Positions 23,401 to 33,943 of a DNA stretch of 64,000 nucleotides are shown one piece after another. The stretch comes from Apis mellifera (taxonomy: Eukaryota > Arthropoda > Insecta > Hymenoptera > Apidae). Numbering within the stretch: the stretch's first letter is position 1; each line of letters begins with the position of its first letter. The notes beneath the pieces were generated by a model, which saw only the letters and a list, made by a program, of their open reading frames with translations, made no database searches and was not told where the DNA came from. A program made the translations under genes and the position numbers. Where the stretch lies: NCBI RefSeq assembly GCF_003254395.2, contig NC_037642.1, positions 1,148,501-1,212,500 of the forward strand. Reading direction: 5' to 3'.

Positions 23401-25170
23401 AGATACGTTTAAAATTTTTAGAACTTTGAAAATGATTAGAGTCTATGAAAGAGAATTGATTAGGTAAGATTGGTTAAGTGGAGGTACTTGGAACAATTTC
23501 AAGCGATATTTTTTTTTCTTTTGCAGAGACTTTTGTTATGGTTTCGAGTTATTAATAAAGAAATATTAGTTAATCACGAGGGATGTAGTCGAACTGCAAT
23601 GATAGATATCATCAAGTTCAAAGAAGTAAGTTCAAACGTGTGTTGAATGTAACAAATAATTTTTTTATACTTTTTTATCGATAAAAGATTATATCGAATT
23701 ATATTTTATTTGTATAGGGCGAATTCGTGAATCGAAGGGAATAATATAAAATTATGGTATAAAAAGAAGAAAGATTTAATTTAAGAAAGATTCAATTGTT
23801 TTTATGATTAGAATTGATTTGGATTTGACTATTTGTTGTTTGAAGTGTGTTTAAAATAGGGTTGTTTGTTGAAAATTTGTTAATATGAGGATATATGTTA
23901 GAATAGAGACAGTGTACTTTGTCTTCATGATGATTATGATCAGAATTTTGAGATTCAGATTTTGATTCAGTAATGAGATTGTGTTCTTGATTTTTATAAA
24001 TTACGTAAGTGACATTTATATAAGTTTGTCATTTATTTCAAACAAAATTTTAGAGATTTTAATAATAGAAAAGCATTTTATAATTAGAATTATTTTAATC
24101 CAATTATATCATCAAATTTTTAATTTCACAATTAATATGCGCAAAAATTTTAAAATTATAATATTCCAAGATAAGAAAAATGAATTTAATGATATAAATA
24201 ATTATTTCATAATAAATAACAATCTATTTATTATGATATGATATAAGATTTAAAATCAGATTTTAATATTTGATTATAAACTCTAATTTTTAATTTTTTT
24301 CAACTTCCATATCAAAACGAATATAAAAAAGGAATTTAATTAAAATTTATCAATAACTAATCTAGCTCTAAAATCTGATTTTAATATTCGATTTCAAACA
24401 AAAATATCCTATTTATATTCAATTATATTGTCAAATACATATAACATTCAATCAATAAACTAATATACTTAAAAAAATATATTTAAAATGTATATTGCAA
24501 TAAAAAATTCTAATGATAGAAATTATTTTAAACTAATGATATCATTAAATATATAATCTTTATTATTTAAATAAAATCTTATTGATTTGAATTATCTTAT
24601 CAAATATGTCATCCAAAATATTGTTCATGATTTAGTCAATTTTTCATTATTTTATTACAGCTATTTGGCTTTAATTTCGATATTTTAAATTAAACGAAAA
24701 ACTTTTTAGACGAAAAATTTAATGATGATCACCTAACATAAACACTAAAGAAAAAAAATTAATGAGTGATAAATTAGATTAGATTTTTTGGCTTATTGCT
24801 TAAAGATAACTGCATTTATAAAAGTTTTTTGTAAATATCTCTTGTAAATTAATAATTAATAAATTATAGATTAAGTTAGATTTATTCCAGTTTACACAAT
24901 TCATTAATTTTTGGTTAAAAATTCTACCGACTTTTCATAATTATTATATTTAAAAATTCACGTGACAATTTCATTATGACTACATTTCTTAATTCTTTAA
25001 TCAATTAAAAATTGACAAAAATTTTTTGTAAACATCTTTTATAAATTAATATTTCAAGAATAATTATCAAATCCAAATCAACATTTAATGTATCTACAGT
25101 AATTGTACTACGATAAATAACAAATCTAGCTTCAAAAATCGATTTTAACATTTTTATATTCACAGAAAAA
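23400..25170. other. AT-rich spacer
   Basis: AT-rich. The 86-codon frame at 23981-24241 (+) is almost only Ile, Asn, Phe and Lys, as any frame in such DNA would be. I see no gene. Confidence 0.6.
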
Positions 25171-25840
25171 AATCCCGGTGACGGAAATTATTCTGAAAGC
25201 AAGCATAACCTTCAAACTTTCAATTTTACGTACCGTCGCGTCCAAGCAACATTCCCAAATTCAGATATAACGAAAACTCGATACAATACGAGAGAACGAG
25301 CAGAAACGCTGTAAATCATCGATGATCGCGATGGCAGGAATGGTCGGCCGACTGACCAATAGGAATGGACGTTTCGAATGGGCGCGCGGCCATTCCCGCG
25401 CGTCCTTGCAGCCGATCGTGAAATATCGTCGGACGTTAAGCGGTCCGCGTGTAATTTACTCGGGCTGGCCTCGAATTAGAATTCCTGCCTAGGGCCGAGC
25501 AACCTCGTATCTAAATGGTAATGGATCCGCGTCACGCTAAAGAAGCGAGGGTTTGCCAACGGATAGTGAATCAGGTGGCGAGCATCTAATGGGGTTTTCG
25601 AGAGACATTGGCGGGCATCGAATAGTGGCCGCGTGCATCTGCGAATGGGGCTTACGGTACTGTCAATTATCTTGCGAAAGAAAATGAAAGCGTTCGAGGT
25701 TTCGTCGTTCTTATTGACGTTTGCCATTTGTTCCGCGATTGAAATAGACTCGCGAACCAAGTACGTGTATTTATGCGTTGATGGATGGAAGTTTGTTGTT
25801 GTGGTTTTTTTAAGAATTGATGGATTCGTTTAAAAATTTA
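25170..25840. other. CpG-rich island, no supported gene
   Basis: G+C-rich with CGCGCGGCC near 25383. The - strand frame at 25476-25760 has a fairly natural first third but then becomes Arg/His/Pro-rich. I found no splice pair or start support. Confidence 0.4.
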
Positions 25841-26930
25841 TCTTGGAATATTATCTCAAGTTACTGTAAAATAGGAATATAAGAACAAGATTCTATTTTA
25901 CTATTTCGTGATTTGTAATAAAAGTTATTTTCTATAATAATATTTAAGTTATTAAAATTTGAATTTGATCAAATTTTGTAAATATTTGATTTATCGTGCA
26001 AAACGTAATTTAAAAAAATTATTTATTTCTATATATTACATTTAAAATATTAAAAATTCTTATTATAATTTATTTTCCATTTAAGTAACTTGAAATTAAA
26101 ATAAAATTGAAAAATTATTTGAAAATATTTGAAACTATTCAGAAAGAAAATTTGTAAACATACTGAAAAATTATCAAATTAAATAAAAAGAAAATAAAAT
26201 AATTTTCTTTGTCTTTCTCTTCTGAAGTAATTTTTATTACATATTACATTATATTACAAATTATTTATATTAATTATATTTGATCAATGTATAATCATCA
26301 AATTTGAACAGATGTATATTAACGCAATTCAACGATTCTTTGAAATTCGAGTATAGAGAATCTAATTAACATAGTGAGTTCATTACGTGAATAGCTACAG
26401 ATAAAAGTGATTTTCTTTAATGAATGAAATACGTTTCATTCATAAATGTGAAGGTTTCTAAGAGATATGTGAAAATTTTATAAACGAAATATTCTGTTGA
26501 TAAATATTCGCAAAAACATTAGAACATTTCAAAAAATAATCAAATTAATATTCAGAGATTTTCCTTTTACAAACGATGCTAATTTTGTTCATATTGTTTC
26601 TTTTTTTCATATCATTTTACCACTTTATATTTTTCATTATTTCATTCTTAAATTCATTTGAGTATCAACAATCTATAAAAAGTTATTAGCTGTATAATTA
26701 ATTAATTTATATAATATTGTTACATATCAAATATCACGATATTATAAAAATCATACTAAATTTAAAAAAAAAATCAGAAATTTAATAAATGAAAAATTTT
26801 ACAAACGAAATAAAATATATCGTTATATTTATTACAAAGATTGTAATAAGATTATTTTTCTGCAGCATTCCAATAATGATATTTGTTAATATAACGTTTG
26901 CGTGTAACAGAATCGGTGACATGGAACTCG
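25840..26930. other. AT-rich spacer
   Basis: AT-rich with long A and T runs. Nothing stands out. Confidence 0.6.
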
Positions 26931-27190
26931 ACTGAAAACACGGGCTGTCCCGAAAGCTAATATTATTAGTGGTACAATAGAGTCTCGATTATCCGATTCG
27001 GTCGGAGCCACTGCACAAGGAATGCTGTGGAATAAAGTTTACCCTTTGACGTGCCCCCATCGTGCAAACGTTGGATGAATGGGGAGTTACCAAAGCATAT
27101 GCGCGTTATGAACTTCATGTACCGTATCGCAATATTGCCTTCTCACGAAATCATCGTTTGCTGCTTTTCAGGAACATCCTAATTTCGTTT
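26930..27190. promoter_or_regulatory. Possible regulatory element in AT-rich DNA
   Basis: A sharply bounded 260-base G+C-richer block with no open frame and AT-rich DNA on both sides. It contains TTTGACGTG, CATATGCGCG and GCTTTTCAGG, so E-box-like and other short motifs are dense. An enhancer or unrecognised non-coding exon is possible. Only its composition supports this. Confidence 0.3.
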
Positions 27191-28553
27191 GATAATAATA
27201 AAATCGATCAGATGGAGTGATAGAAAATGATGGTAGATACGAATATGAATTAAACATTTCTTTAGTTAGGTCGATTTCTGATTTTAAATATTTTTGTTTT
27301 CAATTATTCGTGTTACATTTTTCATTTGTTTCAATGACAAATAATATTCGATTTTGAGATATAATTTGAATATTTTTTACAAGACTTCCTATAAGAATTT
27401 TTCTATAATATATATTAATATTGTAAAAGAAACTTAATATTTAAAAATTATACTTATAAAATTCTATTAAAAAATTAACAATTTGATCTGAAAGGATTAA
27501 GGATGATTATGATGATCGTCATTAAAGAATGAATGAAATAATTATTGATCTTTGTAAAAAAAAAAATGCTAATTCAATTTAAAATTTTTGCATTCACAAT
27601 CCAATAATTTTTTCTAATTTTTAATACTTGAAATACTTAAAATTCTTTATTATTCTAATATTTGGTGAAACATCAATATTTATTACTCATCTAAAACTTT
27701 TAACATTTGAATACTTTAAAATATTCTTCACTACTTTCCTTTATTTCGATTATTTTTAAGAGATTTTTAAGAATTGAATTTATATCACAATCACAAATTC
27801 TCTAAAATATCTTCACGTAACCAACAACTCCATCCTCCATTCGATCCTCCTATCTTAGTCATTCGATTTTATCGGACGAAGGAAACAAGGAACTGAGCCG
27901 TTTCCAAAAGATTCTGCCACTGATTTCGGATAATTCGACGAGAACGACACGTAGCCACCGCGCGAACTAACTCCGTAAATGTGGCGAGTATGTGCCTTTC
28001 CCTCGGCGTAGTATCCCGGGCGAAATCGACGAAATAAAGGGCGGGAGGAAGGGTTGTATATAATATACTGATTTTCGCGTGCACGGATATAAGGAGGGGG
28101 ATATATTTGCCGCACGTCCGTGCCAGATTTCCTTGAGTTATATTTTCGGCAAATGCGGGGGAAAATACGTTGTGTTCGAAACGTTTCCAGCCTGGCCTGG
28201 ACAAATGTTTCACGGCTCCATGTGCATCTGGTGCTCCACGTTTTACGCTCGTGGATAGAGAGAGCGTGCCGTTTTATCGCGAGCACCAATCTATTCTTTG
28301 ATTGCGCCATTGTGCGTTTTCTCGGTTTACGTACTCCCTTCGAGGGAAAAACAGGACAAAGAGCGAAGAAACGATGTCGTTTCAACCGTTTCCTTTGCCT
28401 TCCTCTTGCCATTGTTCTTTCTGCTTCGAGGAAGTGGAGAAGGGGAGAGGAGTAAGGAAGGGGTGGCATCTTTGAAGGAAAGATTAAATATTGGTAATTG
28501 GTACGTATCTCGAGATGGAATTTCGAAATTCGCACAATTTTCTTTTTTTAGCA
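27190..28553. other. AT-rich spacer, then CpG-rich island from 27840
   Basis: The island 27840-28470 carries the longest open frame of the window (27855-28535, -, 226 codons). Its translation is about one third Arg, Ser and Pro, and frames are also open on the + strand over the same DNA. It has no domain. I regard it as chance. Confidence 0.4.
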
Positions 28554-28724
28554 ATGAATTTCGAGTATTCCTGGATGAGCGCACTCTCAATTTTAATTCT
28601 TTTATTGTTTGTGCTCGGTTTATACAGCTTCATTTGTTCCATTTTGCATTCAGATTACAAAAAAATTCATATTTCTTGTAATTTAATATTTTCCTGTATA
28701 AATCCAGCGAGAAGAATCAATTAA
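28554..28724 (+). CDS. Possible membrane micropeptide or terminal exon
   Basis: A 56-residue frame starts MNFEYSWMSALSILILLLFV and continues with hydrophobic residues to about position 32, a convincing single transmembrane segment. A short Tyr/Lys/Cys-containing tail follows. The ATG is preceded by GCA. Immediately upstream, a T-rich tract ending in TTTTTTTAG makes a good splice acceptor at 28551, so it could be a last exon rather than an independent gene. A second frame starting at the same acceptor is also open to 28681 and equally plausible, which weakens both. I know of no homologue. Confidence 0.22.
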   Translation: MNFEYSWMSALSILILLLFVLGLYSFICSILHSDYKKIHISCNLIFSCINPARRIN

Positions 28725-28729
28725 TTTAG

Positions 28730-29302
28730 ATTTGATATTTTTATATGTTTGAGAAAATAAAATTGATTTTTTTATTAATTTATTTATGAAAATGCATCAG
28801 ATTGGTCGCAAAATTTTTCGCATTTTGAAATATATTATAAATATTGAACAATTTTTTTCTTTACAATAAATTCTTTCTTAAGATCCACTTCTTCGTGATT
28901 TTAGAATTATTTTCGAAAAATTTTATTATATTATATTTCACTGTTATTGAATTCTATTTACAATATACATATATATATATACATTTTACGTGCAATTTTC
29001 TCGAGTTTATATATACATTCTTTCTATATAAATAGTCTTCTTGTATAATAAAATATAAACAACTTACGTTCCAGATCATTTATCAATAAATTTTTGCTCA
29101 TTATGTACTTAATAATACACACACACACATACACATTTTCTATGATCAAGATTTCACAAGGGGTAACAAATTCCTCACTTCTCCAACTTTCCATCGTCAT
29201 TCGTGATAAAATTATCGAATAATGAAGGAACCACCTGTTTCAACATCTCTTTCCTCAAATAGTCGCGCGCATTGATGATACTATAACACAATTACACAAG
29301 TT
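28730..29302. other. AT-rich spacer with a short (AC)n
   Basis: AT-rich. A six-unit AC repeat lies at about 29117-29128. From 29170 the sequence becomes G+C-richer. Confidence 0.6.
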
Positions 29303-29360
29303 ATGGCTGGATTTACCCGATCTCCAACATATACACCGTTTCACAATGGGCCCGTGACAG
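29303..29360 (+). CDS. Possible first coding exon with splice donor
   Basis: An ATG opens a frame reading MAGFTRSPTYTPFHNGPVTG. After 58 bases it meets ACAG/GTAGGT, an acceptable donor, at 29361. If spliced there, the exon ends one base into a codon. That phase does not match the exon at 33889, which needs two carried bases, so these two are not direct neighbours. The frame stays open beyond the donor to 29488. Only the donor and the natural-looking peptide support it. Confidence 0.2.
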
Positions 29361-30010
29361 GTAGGTTCGTGTTCCTTGTCGATAAATCCCTCATTCAGAT
29401 CCACTTCTTCACGGTCGGCCGTGCGTTCCGCCATGCGGAACCGTCCACTCGTACAGTCAATTTAGAGTGGCCGTACCTCGTGCGGTAGATAGAGGCGACC
29501 TTTTTAACTGTGCTCCGTTACGCATAATTTACGTTCATTATCTTTAATGGGCGGGCTATTAAGAGGGGCGCGAGTAATAGTATGGCAATACCACTAATGC
29601 TTCCGCTCCCCCTTACTTTATACCTTCTCCACCTTTTCTCCCCATTCTTTCCTTCTCTTTCTCTCGCGTGTACACAACCACACGTACGCGTCTCTCCTTT
29701 TCCTTCTCTCTCTCTCTCTCTCTCTCTCTTTTTCTCCTTTTCTTTCAGGCTGTTCGTTTCGCCATTTTTCTGCCAGCCACGGTTTAGAGGGCGCGCGCGA
29801 AGCAAACGATGCCGGGAGAGCATTACTCTTCGCGCGGGAGAATGCAATAATCGGCGAACGATCGTTCGTCCCGAATAAAAGTATTTTTTTTTTTCTTTTC
29901 TTTTTTTTACGTGGAATGGGTAATTCGATGGGAATCGATGGACGATCGTTTTTCTTCCTGTTGTCACCTTTCTGTTTTTCGCTTTTTCTCATTAACGAAC
30001 GTGTTAACGA
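29361..30010. other. CpG- and pyrimidine-rich island
   Basis: A G+C-rich island with a CT-rich core. Frames on both strands through the CT repeat give poly-Leu/Ser or poly-Glu/Arg translations and are artefacts of it. It may be regulatory. Confidence 0.4.
29705..29728 (+). repeat. (TC)n microsatellite
   Basis: Twelve TC dinucleotides inside a longer pyrimidine-rich tract (29630-29750). Confidence 0.9.
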
Positions 30011-31930
30011 CGATCCTTTTTTCTGAATTTTTTGCAGAGGGGCTGGATTTCTTCTCGTGATTTTTCAATCCTCGATTTCTAGGATAGTTTCCATTTTTGA
30101 TTGAACGTAGGACGAAAGATAAAAAGTTTCGATAAAATGTATTTCATTCTGCGTAGGTGGATTCGCGGTGTGATTTGATTTTGCGGAATCTTATCGAAGA
30201 TCATTGAGTGGATTTGATTTATTATAGATTGTCCTAATTTTTTACATACTTTTTTTTTTATAATTTGTAAGATATTGTACAATTTGCTTTATATTCATAT
30301 TAATTTGAACATTTTAAGCTTTTTTTGTCAAGACGAATTAATAATATTAAGTGGAATAATGTTTTAAAAATAAAATATATAATATATAATAAATAAAATA
30401 AAATAATAAAAGTTTAAAAAATAATTTTTAGATATTAGTACGAAACACTTTATATAAAGTATATAAAATTTCGTAAATGATAAAATATCATATATATATA
30501 TATAAGTATGATTACTAATAAATCATGAAAAAAATAAAAGAAATTTGTATATTGAAGAAAATGAAAAGAACTTTGGAAGAATCTAAAATTATTCTCAAAT
30601 GAATTCTTATCGATTTTAAATGATAACTTGTTATTTAATTTCTTAATTTTTTCATTTAATAAAAAATTAGAGATTAAAAAGAATAGCCTAATATCTATCT
30701 TGAAAAAAAATAAAATATATTTAATAAAAAATATATGACAATTATCAAGCTTCAATTTTTGTTTGTCAGAAAATTTTTCAATAAAAATTGATTAAAGTAG
30801 AATATAAATAAGTCTAGCGCTATTTATCTAAATAGCGAAATTAATTTTAATTTTTGTTACACGAAATTTAAAATTTATTATTTTAGATAAATAATGATGA
30901 ATTCAATGCACATAGCATGCATCAGGATATGCAATAAAAAATTATTTAATACATAAATATTATCGATAGAAATTTATCTAACTCAAAAATTTTGATTTTA
31001 ATGGAAATTTTTTTACGTAATATATATATTTCGTAAACTTTATAATTTTCTGAGAAAAAATATCCTTTTTTTCATTGAAAAAAATTGATGTATCCAATTT
31101 TGTATACAAAAATTCAAGGAATTGACGAAGATAAATAATAGTGAAATGAATCATAAATTCCTATCTATTGTACGAGTAAACTTTATTCAAAAATTTAAGT
31201 TATAAATTCTTCAGAAATAACTACTTATTCATACCTTAGTAACGCAATCATATTCTCAAATTCATTATTGTTTCCACTTTGAATCCTATTGAAATCAGAT
31301 TATTAATGAATTTTCAGCTTATATATCTCAATATCTTATTCAACTTAGTTTTTAAATCCTTCATTGTTTTAATTCCACTTTTAATTTTTAATTCCATATT
31401 CATTCTTTTAATCCTTTCACAATCTCTCAATTTAATACAATCTTATCATTAAATATAATTTATTTAATATGAATTTTATTAAAATATAATTATACGTGTT
31501 ATATCATCATCTCAATTATCAAAAATACAAACAATTTTCATACGAAGAATTAAATTCTTTAATTAAACTCTTGCAGATTGTGATGATAACAAATCAAAAT
31601 TAATGCATGTAAATGTTTATACTATATTTGCAAAAAATTTAAATGTATAAAATTTACATGGTATACAGAACGATGCAAAATATCTAAGACAAACAACACA
31701 TTATGATATTTATTTAAATCACACTTTTATCATGCCCATAAAAATTTCCATTTGCATAAATATTCAGCCTATTAACATATAGCGAATTTTACTAAAATCA
31801 TGTTCCTTGAATTCCAAACATATATTACATATCTCACAACAAATAATTACATAATATCTTAATTACATTATCACAACAATAAATAACTTTCTCTTAACAG
31901 ATTTGACATTTCATCATTTTCAAAATTCTC
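30010..31930. other. AT-rich spacer
   Basis: AT-rich. The frames at 30079-30282 and 30450-30755 (-) are Ile/Phe/Lys/Asn-rich and non-coding in character. A short TA repeat lies near 30490. Confidence 0.6.
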
Positions 31931-32211
31931 AAATCCCTGTTGCCCTTTTGATTCGCTATCAGAAAAATTCTACGAAAGAACATGAAAAAAGAGGTAAATT
32001 CTTGGACACAATAAAAGTTGCCTCAATCGTTCTATAAAATTCCATTCAACCAAGCGATCATCGTGATTTTTCGCGACCAGTTTCATCGCTGTCTTACTTC
32101 TCTTTGGCAAAACTGCGTCCGAACTTTTGCACGACGGTTCACTCTTCGTTCATTCCTCGGACGGTCTTCGCAACATTCTGGCACGAGTATCTCCGAATGT
32201 CTTTCGACCTG

Positions 32212-32265
32212 TCACTTAGCGTTCCAAAGAAATAACATTTCCTCCTTCAGCATCAGCGCGACATT

Positions 32266-32302
<37 letters not shown>

Positions 32303-32445
32303 TGGCTCTCGTTGTCCGCGTCACCTTCGTTGGACACCCCAGTTTTCCCCTCTTTCCTGCAGGACATCGCGGTGAACAGATCCTTGTCCTTCCGTATTTT
32401 TGTTTCTCTCCAAGCATTCTTGTGTCCGACCAGGATCCACCCTTG
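32212..32445 (-). CDS. Candidate Asp-rich coding exon or small ORF
   Basis: On the - strand a 77-codon frame is open from 32445 to the TGA at 32212. It begins QGWILVGHKNAWRETKIRKD, reaches an in-frame Met at 32367 (MSCRKEGKTG...), runs through twelve Asp codons (the GAC reading of the repeat at 32266-32301) and ends NVALMLKEEMLFLWNAK. The flanks are charged and free of the Arg/Ser excess seen in chance frames here. A TAG lies just upstream at 32446-32448, whose AG could be a splice acceptor, though it has no clear pyrimidine tract. A + strand frame (32018-32449) reads the same repeat as poly-Ser and looks less natural. The function is unknown. An acidic run of this kind is typical of nuclear or calcium-binding proteins, but that is only suggestive. 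Confidence 0.3.
32266..32301 (+). repeat. (GTC)12 trinucleotide repeat
   Basis: Twelve perfect GTC units, CpG-containing. In the - strand frame they encode twelve Asp, and on the + strand Ser. Preserved trinucleotide phase is typical of coding repeats but not proof. Confidence 0.95.
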
Positions 32446-32559
32446 CTAAACGTTGTGTCACTGTCAGCTTGAATAATACATGTACAAAACGTGAAACGTT
32501 CAACTTGACGTTGTTTGTCCTCTACGAAAATACTCTATGGTATGTGAAGCGATTTTTAT

Positions 32560-33690
32560 GGAGGAGATGGTGTGTTTAATAGTCGAAAAGTCTTGGCATG
32601 TGTAGTGTAATGGTTTTATTTGAACGTTGTAATTGTTAAATTTTCATTGTGGAAGGTTGCGATGATGGAGGGTAGTTTATTGTTATTTAATATTTTTTAA
32701 GAAATGATTTATGAAGGTATAATAATAATATTCTGTTGATTGAACTTTACAGCATTAAAAATTGCTACCAAAGTATCATCAAAATTATTCTAATTAATAA
32801 ACATTTTCTTATTTTAGAATTAATAAGAAGTATTCCTTTCTTTCTTGAGAAGGAAAATATTATTAGCTATATATATTAGCTATATATATTTATAATTTAT
32901 TAGCTAAATGATAATTGTAGATAACGAAACAAAATTTTCTTGTTTGTTATTATTGATATTTTAATATTTTTTTCATAGTTCAATAAAATTCTATTATTAT
33001 TATAAAATATATTTATTTATATCATAAAATACAATTTATCAATATAAATTTGTCAATATAAATTATAATAAAAAAGGAAAATATATAAAATATAAATTGT
33101 ATATTATTACAGAGAGAACAAAATAATTTGATTATCTGAACTAATTTATTAAAAAAAATATTAATAAAAATCTTTCACAAAAAAGACTACATAATAGATA
33201 CTAAGTGAAAACAACTTTGTTTTCTTAAAGAGAAATATAATTTTAATCTATTAAATGATACAGCAAGTTGATTTTTTATAAAAAGAAAAGAATATTTTAA
33301 TTTAAATTTTGAAAAGACAAGAAATTCAAATCAATACTTATCCAATTTTCCTTGTTAATTGTAATTGTAATGTAATATATTTGATAAAATTTAAATTAAA
33401 ATACCTTATAAACATTTGAAAATAAATCAATCTTTTTTTAAAAAATAATACTTAATTAATACACTAGCAAACATAATTCCATTTTAAAACTTGTTTTATG
33501 TATTCACCTTCGTGTACTCACCTGCGAAAAAATTATCAAATCTAATATCATTCAATTTTACATCTAAAACATTTTTTCTATAATCAAAATGAAACAAGAT
33601 ATTCAAAGTGATCAAATTATTCACTCTGTTACACAAACATCTTTATTAACAGACATATATCCCTGAACAAAGTTTGTTAATTTAAACAAG
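32560..33690. other. AT-rich spacer
   Basis: AT-rich, with a small direct repeat of TATATATTAGC near 32870-32890. I see no gene. Confidence 0.6.
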
Positions 33691-33888
33691 CGTAATTTGA
33701 TAGGTACACACGCGTATTATACACGTATTTCGTTGGACGTAAAATCTTTTCACAGAGGTTCCGTGTTTCGGTAACATTCGAAGGCTAAAGTAATTCTTGG
33801 CGCGGATTTCCTGTGTCGTCCCGGTAGTCAACAACTCGGTTAATGTTTCATCTCTCTCCCTGTAACTACGTATCTCCGTGTGTTTCAG

Positions 33889-33943
33889 GGATTGCCTTCG
33901 ACATGAATTGGATGCACTGACGTCATCTGGAGTTCGCTACACG
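33889..33943 (+). CDS. Candidate internal coding exon, gene unidentified
   Basis: A 55-base exon is framed by a textbook acceptor (pyrimidine-rich TCTCTCTCCC at 33851-33860 and TGTTTCAG ending at 33888) and a strong donor, ACACG/GTGAGT, at 33944. Of the three frames, two contain stops. The open one reads DCLRHELDALTSSGVRYT after one leading G. The exon therefore enters with two bases carried from the previous exon and ends on a codon boundary. Its length is not a multiple of three, so skipping it would shift the frame. The peptide is charged and natural-looking with no low complexity. TGACGTCA at 33918-33925 lies inside it and happens to be a perfect CRE. I do not recognise the protein. No flanking exon could be placed with confidence, which fits a gene with very long introns. 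Confidence 0.55.

Noticed and set aside
27855..28535. Longest open frame in the window (226 codons, - strand) as a gene
   Set aside because: It is Arg/Ser/Pro-rich, has no domain, overlaps other open frames on both strands, and lies in a CpG-rich island where stop codons are rare by composition.
29618..29992. Glu/Arg-rich - strand frames near the (TC)n repeat
   Set aside because: The acidic/basic run is just the microsatellite translated, and the flanks have no coding features.
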